Part shown: positions 58,892 through 64,000 of the stretch, piece after piece
Layout: the number at the start of each line of letters is the position of its first letter
How positions within the stretch are numbered: the stretch's first letter is position 1
The notes under the pieces: model-generated
Database searches by the model: none
What the model saw: only the letters and a program-made list of their open reading frames with translations
Told to the model about the DNA's origin: nothing
Made by a program: the position numbers and the translations under genes
Assembly (NCBI RefSeq): GCF_007713735.2
Contig: NZ_VMNW02000011.1
Span: forward strand, 62,001-126,000
Length of the DNA stretch: 64,000 nt
DNA from: Amycolatopsis acidicola
GTDB taxonomy: Bacteria; Actinomycetota; Actinomycetes; Mycobacteriales; Pseudonocardiaceae
Reading direction: 5' to 3'

Positions 58892-59850
58892 CCAAACGCG
58901 TTGCCGGGCGTTCCCGGCTGAGATCCCCCACCGGGCCGTCGAAATCGGCGGCGGCACGGCGGTGGTGGAAACGCGGGACCACGGCGGTGCTCACCGCGGG
59001 CGCGCTGGCGGGTGCGATCAGCGCCGTGCTGGCGTTGCGGCCGACGCCGGATCCGGAGGACTCCGCCGACATCACGGCCGTCCGGGTGATTCCACAGGTC
59101 ACGATGAGCGAATACGTGCAGCGGTTGGAGGCTTCGGGACAGGGCCACTTCGGGCGTGCGTTCGCCGCGCGGCAAAGCACGAGCACGGAACTGACCGGTG
59201 AGTCGAGCAGCCCGGCACAGAGCCGTTCTTCCTCGCCTCGCAGCAAATCCAGCCGGTCCTCTTCGGCCGGTCCGACGTCCGCGGAGACTTCGACCGCACC
59301 GCCGACGACTTCGCCGGCAGCGAAGATGAAGGCGAACGGCGGTTTCGACGTGGTTCCGGGCACGCATCCGGACGAGGTCCTGAACTACATCGCGGAACGG
59401 GACCGGCTCTCGGCACGGCAGTTCGCGGAGTACCAGGCCATCCTGCCCGCCGTCATCAACGGTGCCTCCCTCGACGACAAGGGGCAGCCGGTCGATCCCG
59501 AAGTAGCGGCGCAACACGTACTCGCGGTGCTCGACGACGCGCGGGTCGCGGGCGACGGGACGGAACCGGTGGGCGCGTTGGTGAGTGTCGACGTCACGCT
59601 CGCCGGGCTGCGCGGCAAACCGGTGGCGCTCAGGTGGTCGATGTGGAAATCCGGTGGTGGCGGGCAACTGCACGGTGACTGGCTCAATGACAACCTCGCC
59701 TACCGGCTGGAGGCCACCACCGCGCGGGACACCACGACCGTCGATCTCTGGGTACCGATGCCGCGGCAAGAGGGGCCGTACCTGATCCGCGCCCAGCTCG
59801 CCACCGGCAGCTCGCCACTGGCCGGGAAGGACAGCGAGCCGTTCAGCTGA
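58888..59850 (+). CDS. Hypothetical single-pass membrane protein
   Basis: A 320-residue protein from ATG 58888, which overlaps the MFS pseudogene stop (ATGA). A basic N-terminus and one membrane helix (TTAVLTAGALAGAISAVLAL) lead to an extracytoplasmic part with a Ser/Thr/Pro-rich linker (about residues 110-150) and a folded C-terminal domain. That domain is rich in beta-strand-like segments (GALVSVDVTLAGLRGKPVAL, TTVDLWVPMPRQEGPYLIRA). No family recognised. The name fits a secreted or surface protein only by topology. Confidence 0.7.
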   Translation: MTKRVAGRSRLRSPTGPSKSAAARRWWKRGTTAVLTAGALAGAISAVLALRPTPDPEDSADITAVRVIPQVTMSEYVQRLEASGQGHFGRAFAARQSTSTELTGESSSPAQSRSSSPRSKSSRSSSAGPTSAETSTAPPTTSPAAKMKANGGFDVVPGTHPDEVLNYIAERDRLSARQFAEYQAILPAVINGASLDDKGQPVDPEVAAQHVLAVLDDARVAGDGTEPVGALVSVDVTLAGLRGKPVALRWSMWKSGGGGQLHGDWLNDNLAYRLEATTARDTTTVDLWVPMPRQEGPYLIRAQLATGSSPLAGKDSEPFS

Positions 59851-59882
59851 ACCGCCTTCGGCCCGACACCCCGCCCAGCCGG

Positions 59883-59912
59883 TTGACACCTCACACCCCC
59901 GGCCGCTATCTA
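59883..59912 (+). promoter_or_regulatory. Promoter of the padR-ABC operon
   Basis: TTGACA (59883-59888), an 18-base spacer and TATCTA (59907-59912) form a good sigma-70-type promoter, about 28 bases before the PadR start. Confidence 0.7.
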
Positions 59913-59916
59913 TTAG

Positions 59917-59927
59917 CTAACCGTTAG
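59917..59927. promoter_or_regulatory. Inverted repeat at the padR transcription start
   Basis: CTAAC-C-GTTAG is a perfect 5+1+5 dyad placed where transcription from 59883-59912 should begin. TTAGCTAA (59913-59920) is a second overlapping palindrome. A PadR autorepression site here is plausible, although the classic PadR half-site ATGT is absent. Confidence 0.5.
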
Positions 59928-59939
59928 GGGGTCAACCAC

Positions 59940-60461
59940 GTGCAGGATGTCGTGCTCGCGATGCTCGCGAAAGAGCCTTCGCACGGCTACCACCTGCGCG
60001 CACGGCTGCGCGAGGCGCTCGGCCCGCTGGGCGACGCCCTGAACGCGGGCCAGGTCTACGTCACCTTGGCCCGCTTGGAAAAGAACGGCCTCGTGTGCGC
60101 CGAGCACGCCGACGGCCCGGCCCAAGGCCCGGATCGCAAGGTCTACGCGCTGACCCCGGCCGGCCAGCGGCGCGTGGCCGACTGGCTCGCGGAAGTGCGG
60201 TGGCCCAAACCGGACTTGGCGGAGTTCCACCTCAAACTGGTCGCCGCCGCGGCGACCAAGCTCGCCGACCCGCTCGCGATCGTGGACTCCCAGCGGCGAG
60301 AATTGTTGCGCCGCTTGCGTGACGCGCAGCGTGCGGCGATGGCCGAGCCCGCCGACTCGCGCGGCGGGCTGTTGCTGGAGGGCGTGATCCTGCGCCTCCA
60401 AGCGGACCTGCGCTGGCTGGAGGCCTGCGAACGAGCGTGGTCCGAACCAGGAGAGGCATGA
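59940..60461 (+). CDS. PadR-family transcriptional regulator
   Basis: A 173-residue repressor with the PadR winged helix at the N-terminus (VVLAMLAKEPSHGYHLRARL; QVYVTLARLEKNGLV; KVYALTPAGQRRVADWL) and a C-terminal dimerisation helix pair. GTG start at 59940 with AGGGGGTC upstream. First gene of a coupled three-gene unit with an ABC ATPase and an FtsX permease, an arrangement usually linked to resistance or export under PadR control. Confidence 0.9.
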   Translation: MQDVVLAMLAKEPSHGYHLRARLREALGPLGDALNAGQVYVTLARLEKNGLVCAEHADGPAQGPDRKVYALTPAGQRRVADWLAEVRWPKPDLAEFHLKLVAAAATKLADPLAIVDSQRRELLRRLRDAQRAAMAEPADSRGGLLLEGVILRLQADLRWLEACERAWSEPGEA

Positions 60462-61192
60462 GCGAGGACTACGTGCTGAGAGCGCGCCGGCTACACAAGG
60501 AACACGGCAGCGACGCAACGCTGGTGCGCGCCGTGGACAGCGTGAACCTGGATGTGCCGCCGGGCCAGACACTGGCCGTTATGGGGCCGAGTGGCAGCGG
60601 AAAGTCCACGCTCCTGCAACTCCTCGGCGGCCTGCAACACCCGACGAACGGCAAGGTGTGGCTGGGCGGCGAGCGCATCGACCACCTCGGCGAACGGGCG
60701 CTGGCCCGGCTGCGGCGCACGTCGATCGGGTTCGTTTTCCAGGCATACCACCTGATGGAGGAGCTGTCCGCGGTCGAGAACGTGGAGCTGCCCGCACTCT
60801 TGGCCGGCCAAACGCCGCGGGCGGCACGACGGCGCGCGGACGAGTTGCTCGAGCAGGTAGGACTGGCCGACCGGGCCCGGCATCTGCCTTCGGAGCTGTC
60901 CGGCGGGCAGCGTCAGCGGGTCGCGATCGCCCGCGCGCTCGCCAACAAGCCGATGGTCGTACTGGCTGACGAACCGACGGGAAACCTCGACAGCGCAGGG
61001 ACTTTGGAGGTGCTCCGGTTGTTCGAGGAACTGCGCCTCGCCGGGCAGACCCTGCTGATCGTCACACACGACGAGCGGGTCGCCGCGACCACGGACAGGC
61101 TGATCTCCATGCGCGACGGGCGGTTCGTCGACGACACCAGGATGACCGACGCCACCCGGCCGTTGAGCGCGCTGCTCGGGTTCGAGGGCTGA
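60458..61192 (+). CDS. ABC transporter ATPase, LolD/MacB type
   Basis: A 244-residue ATPase from ATG 60458 overlapping the PadR stop (ATGA). Walker A is GPSGSGKST, the Q-loop is FVFQAYHLMEELSAVENVEL, the signature is LSGGQRQRVAIARAL, Walker B is VVLADEPTGNLD and the H-loop is IVTHDERVA. It powers the FtsX-like permease encoded next. Such pairs extrude lipoproteins, peptides or antimicrobials. Confidence 0.93.
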   Translation: MSEDYVLRARRLHKEHGSDATLVRAVDSVNLDVPPGQTLAVMGPSGSGKSTLLQLLGGLQHPTNGKVWLGGERIDHLGERALARLRRTSIGFVFQAYHLMEELSAVENVELPALLAGQTPRAARRRADELLEQVGLADRARHLPSELSGGQRQRVAIARALANKPMVVLADEPTGNLDSAGTLEVLRLFEELRLAGQTLLIVTHDERVAATTDRLISMRDGRFVDDTRMTDATRPLSALLGFEG

Positions 61193-61196
61193 CCGC

Positions 61197-62963
61197 GTGG
61201 GCCGGATCCTGCTGGTCTCCCGGCTGGTGCTGCGAGACGTGCGACGGCGTCCAGTCGGGGCGCTGATCCTCCTGCTCGGCGTCGCTGTCGTCACCACTGC
61301 CCTGTCGGTCGGGTTGATCCTGAGCGGGTCGACGGACGCGCTCTACCAGCAAACCCGCGAGCAGACCCGTGGGCCGGACGTCGTCGCCGTCTCGCCCGAT
61401 GCGACCGCGGACAGCCTCGCCGCCATGACCGATTTGCGGCACGGGCCAGGCGTCGTCCGTTACGGCGGCCCGTACCCCGTCGTCGAGACCACGGCGACGG
61501 CGCACGACCAAACCGTCAACGTCATGGCCATCGGGCGCGAGACGGCACCGGCCGCGGTCGACCAACCGCTCGTGACAGCCGGTTCTTGGGTGCGCGCGGG
61601 CGGCGTGGTGGTCGAACGGGGTTTCGCCAACGCGGTGGGTGTCCACACTGGAGACAGCATTTCCGTGGCGGGTAAGGACTTTCTCGTCGCCGGTCTCGCC
61701 GTGACAGCGGCAACCCCTGTGTATCCGGGAGGTTTGCAGTCGGGCGACGGCGGACCGACCGAGCACAGCGCCGGACGGGTCTGGCTGACCGAAGACGACG
61801 TGCGGTCCTTGCTGGTGCCGCAGACGTCCTACCTCGCGAACATCGCGCTGGCCGATCCGGCGGCCACCACGGAGTTCACGCGGTCCTACCGTTCCGCCGA
61901 AGTCCCGGTGCACTTCTTCAAATGGCAGTTCATCGCCGACGCCGACGCGCTCGTCATCCGCACCACCGAGCCGTCCTTGGTCGTCGGCAGCTGGTTGCTG
62001 GCCGTGCTCGCGGTCTGCTGCGTCGCCGGACTGGTGGCAGGACGCACGGCGGCCCAGGTCCGGCGGGTCGGCTTGCTCAAGGCCGTCGGCGCCGGGCCGG
62101 GACTGGTGGCCGCCGTGGTGCTGGCCGAATACGTGGTTTTCGCGCTGGCGGCGGATGTGCTCGGGCTGGCGGCCGGTTGGTTCCTGTCCCGGACGCTCAG
62201 CGATCCGAGTTCCGGCATGGTGGACAGCGCGCCGCCGCTCGGCGTCGGCACCGTGGTGACCGTGACAATCCTGGCCGTGGCGATGGCTGTCGTCGCGACG
62301 CTCGGCCCTACGCTGCGCGCCGCACGCACCAGCACAGTCGACGCATTGGCCGCGGCGCCCCAACGCCCGCCGGAGCACCGCGCCGCGCGCATGCCGAAGT
62401 CCTTCGGGCTGCCGACGTCGTTCCTCCTCGGGCTACGTCTGATCGCACGACGTCCGGGGCACGCGATGCGCAGCGCGGCCGGCGTAGCAACAACTTCCAC
62501 GACTCTCGTCGCCTTGGTCTGTCTCGACGCCCAGCCCTCGCACGGCTACGACCTCGGCCCGACCGTCCTGACCAATCTGCGCGAACAGGTCGGCAGCCGG
62601 GTGCTGTTGATCATCACGGTCGCCATGATCGGGCTGGCGGCCGTGAACATCGTCGTGACCACCTGGAGCACCGCGCAGGACGCCCGGCATTCGCTGGCCG
62701 TCGCCCGCACGCTCGGCGCGACTCCGGCGCAGGTCACCGGCGGACTGTGCGTGGCGCAACTACTGCCCGCGCTGCCCGGCGCGCTGCTCGGTATCCCGGT
62801 CGGATTGGCTCTGTTCGGCCTTTTCAGCGCGGACAACGCCGTGTGGCCGGCACCGGTGTGGCTGTTCGTCGCGGCGTTGGGCACGCTGGCCGGCGTCGCG
62901 GCGTGCACGGCGATTCCGGCCCGGCTCGAGGCGCGCCGACCAGTGGCGGATGTGTTGGTGTAA
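61197..62963 (+). CDS. FtsX/MacB-family ABC permease
   Basis: A 588-residue permease starting at GTG 61197, four bases after the ATPase stop. An N-terminal helix (GALILLLGVAVVTTALSVGL), a large outside domain of about 200 residues, a central set of three helices (around residues 262-390) and a C-terminal set of three (around 475-580) make up two FtsX units. Tail ARLEARRPVADVLV is family-typical. Substrate unknown; export of an amphipathic compound or peptide is the usual role of PadR-linked systems. Confidence 0.9.
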   Translation: MGRILLVSRLVLRDVRRRPVGALILLLGVAVVTTALSVGLILSGSTDALYQQTREQTRGPDVVAVSPDATADSLAAMTDLRHGPGVVRYGGPYPVVETTATAHDQTVNVMAIGRETAPAAVDQPLVTAGSWVRAGGVVVERGFANAVGVHTGDSISVAGKDFLVAGLAVTAATPVYPGGLQSGDGGPTEHSAGRVWLTEDDVRSLLVPQTSYLANIALADPAATTEFTRSYRSAEVPVHFFKWQFIADADALVIRTTEPSLVVGSWLLAVLAVCCVAGLVAGRTAAQVRRVGLLKAVGAGPGLVAAVVLAEYVVFALAADVLGLAAGWFLSRTLSDPSSGMVDSAPPLGVGTVVTVTILAVAMAVVATLGPTLRAARTSTVDALAAAPQRPPEHRAARMPKSFGLPTSFLLGLRLIARRPGHAMRSAAGVATTSTTLVALVCLDAQPSHGYDLGPTVLTNLREQVGSRVLLIITVAMIGLAAVNIVVTTWSTAQDARHSLAVARTLGATPAQVTGGLCVAQLLPALPGALLGIPVGLALFGLFSADNAVWPAPVWLFVAALGTLAGVAACTAIPARLEARRPVADVLV

Positions 62964-62970
62964 AAGGGCT

Positions 62971-63867
62971 TTACGGCCGCAACGCGCCTTTCAACGCGGT
63001 GAGCCTGGCGCGCAGGAATGCGCGCGACACCCGCGCTTTCGGCTGCATACCGTCGAAACCGTGGTATGCCCCGGGAATCTCCAACAGCTCGCAGGGCACT
63101 CCGGCTTCGACGAGGCGTTTCGCGTAGGCCACGTCCTCGTCGTAGAAGAGGTCGTTCGTGCCGACGCCCAGCCACGCGGGCGGCAGTCCGGTAAGGTCGT
63201 CGTACCGCGCGGGCGCCGCGAGCGGTGACACGTCGGCCTCGCCGGGACGGTGCGTCGGGCCGAGGTAGCAGCGCCAGCCGAACTCGTTCGCCCGGGTGCC
63301 CCAAATCCGCAGGCTGCGGTCGTCCACGTCGGTGCGCAGCGTGGTGCGGTCGTCGATCATCGGGTAGGACAGCAGTTGGAAGACCGGGCGTAGTTCGCCG
63401 CGTTCCCTTGCCAGCAAAGCCAACCCCGCCGCCAGCCCGCCGCCCGCACTGCCACCGCCGAGCGCTATGCGCGTCGAGTCCACATCGGACTGATCGGCCA
63501 GCCAGGCCAGGCCCGCGTAGCAGTCGTCCAGCGGCACCGGGAACGGATTCTCCGGAGCGACGCGGTATTCGACCGCGGCGACCACGATGCCGAGTTCCGC
63601 GGAGGCTTGACGGCAGAACCCGTCGTCCTGCCAGGCGGAGTCCATCACCATGCCGCCGCCGTGCAGCCACAACAACGCCGGTTTGCGCTCGTTCCCGCCG
63701 GGACGGAACACGCGCACCTTCACCGGGCCGGCTCGCTCCACGACCACACCCGCGCCGCGCGTGGACCGCTCTTCCAGCCTGCGCACGACTTTCAGCGTGC
63801 GTGGCCCGAGCGGCAGCCTCGGCAGGAACCGCGCGCCGCGGAGATCGGGGTGGAATGTCGTCGGCAT
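62971..63867 (-). CDS. Alpha/beta hydrolase of the hormone-sensitive lipase family
   Basis: A 298-residue esterase or lipase from ATG (complement of 63865-63867), with GGAGGGG upstream. The oxyanion motif is LLWLHGGGMVM, the nucleophile elbow is GGGSAGGGLAAG, Asp lies in VGTNDLFYDED and His in GAYHGFDGM. Cytoplasmic; substrate unknown. It converges with the FtsX permease, ending seven bases from it. A longer upstream frame lacks family similarity. Confidence 0.92.
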   Translation of the reverse strand: MPTTFHPDLRGARFLPRLPLGPRTLKVVRRLEERSTRGAGVVVERAGPVKVRVFRPGGNERKPALLWLHGGGMVMDSAWQDDGFCRQASAELGIVVAAVEYRVAPENPFPVPLDDCYAGLAWLADQSDVDSTRIALGGGSAGGGLAAGLALLARERGELRPVFQLLSYPMIDDRTTLRTDVDDRSLRIWGTRANEFGWRCYLGPTHRPGEADVSPLAAPARYDDLTGLPPAWLGVGTNDLFYDEDVAYAKRLVEAGVPCELLEIPGAYHGFDGMQPKARVSRAFLRARLTALKGALRP

Positions 63868-63919
63868 GGCCCCTCCCGTGATCGCCTGATGTTCGCGTGA
63901 CGGGGTGGGGACGCGCAAG

Positions 63920-63952
63920 TGCCGGCGCGCGGGAGTCGCCCGCGCGCCGGCA
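63920..63952 (-). terminator. GC hairpin downstream of the partial gene
   Basis: A perfect 14-bp stem (TGCCGGCGCGCGGG with its complement, loop AGTCG) lies four bases after the stop of the gene at the right edge. There is no U tract. It probably terminates that gene. Confidence 0.75.
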
Positions 63953-63956
63953 GCCC

Positions 63957-64000
63957 TCAGGCGAGGTTCGCGTAAACGACGATGTTGTCCACGTAGCTGT
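63957..64000 (-). CDS. 3' end of an unidentified gene (partial)
   Basis: The minus strand ends with codons for SYVDNIVVYANLA and a TGA stop (complement of 63957-63959); the rest lies beyond the window. A YVDNIVVY-type ending is common in beta-jelly-roll carbohydrate-active or carbohydrate-binding domains, but 13 residues are too few to assign a family. The terminator hairpin at 63920-63952 follows it. Confidence 0.55.
   Translation of the reverse strand, partial: SYVDNIVVYANLA

Noticed and set aside
60261-60460. Long minus-strand frames through padR and the ABC genes
   Set aside because: The plus-strand genes have complete family motifs and the opposite frames have none.

Overview
The window is high-GC, actinobacterial DNA (roughly 70% G+C by eye). 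It has many GTG and TTG starts, the classic ribosomal/RNA-polymerase gene order and a complete mce operon. The gene order resembles Pseudonocardiaceae, and Amycolatopsis is my best guess. That assignment is inference from synteny and protein style, not from a database search.

Layout. 1-3.1 kb (minus strand): fusA, rpsG and rpsL. 3.6-6.3 kb (plus): a small type VII secretion-associated cassette (YbaB-like, EspC-like, a large WXG-type protein and a membrane protein) with no secretion machinery beside it. 6.4-14.2 kb (minus): a short acidic protein, then rpoC and rpoB with three candidate rpoB promoters. 14.6-26.7 kb (minus): a twelve-gene mce lipid-import operon (ATPase, two YrbE permeases, MceA-F, two Mce-associated proteins, one unknown). 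26.9-31.9 kb (minus): rplL, rplJ, rplA, rplK, nusG, secE and tRNA-Trp, interrupted by one divergent membrane protein gene. 32-37.9 kb: an aminotransferase, an SGNH hydrolase, an esterase, hadB, hadA, a cytochrome P450, rpmG, tRNA-Met and tRNA-Thr. This is the mycobacterial thrT-metT-rpmG-had-trpT-secE-nusG locus with extra genes inserted and hadC missing.

38-50 kb: a membrane GGDEF/EAL protein with a degenerate cyclase site, a GNAT acetyltransferase, and lon behind an HspR-type (HAIR) operator. A siderophore uptake permease pair then diverges, across an iron box, from an asymmetric ABC half-transporter pair, which is followed by a decayed third FecCD permease. 50-53 kb: two tRNA-Arg genes, a non-coding array of 21-bp-periodic repeats in two opposed blocks, and a two-gene split LigD (polymerase and ligase). 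53-64 kb: accessory genes. These are two mechanosensitive-channel-type proteins, a VOC protein, a LysR regulator divergent from an alpha/beta hydrolase, a broken MFS transporter, a PadR-ABC-FtsX module, a lipase-like hydrolase and the 3' end of an unidentified gene.

The left 38 kb is mostly conserved core (translation, transcription, secretion) with lineage-specific insertions. The right 26 kb is more variable and contains two clear pseudogenes. The most unusual feature is the 21-bp array at 50443-50823. The asymmetric ABC pair, the orphan type VII cassette and the placement of the mce operon between rplL and rpoB also deserve a second look.
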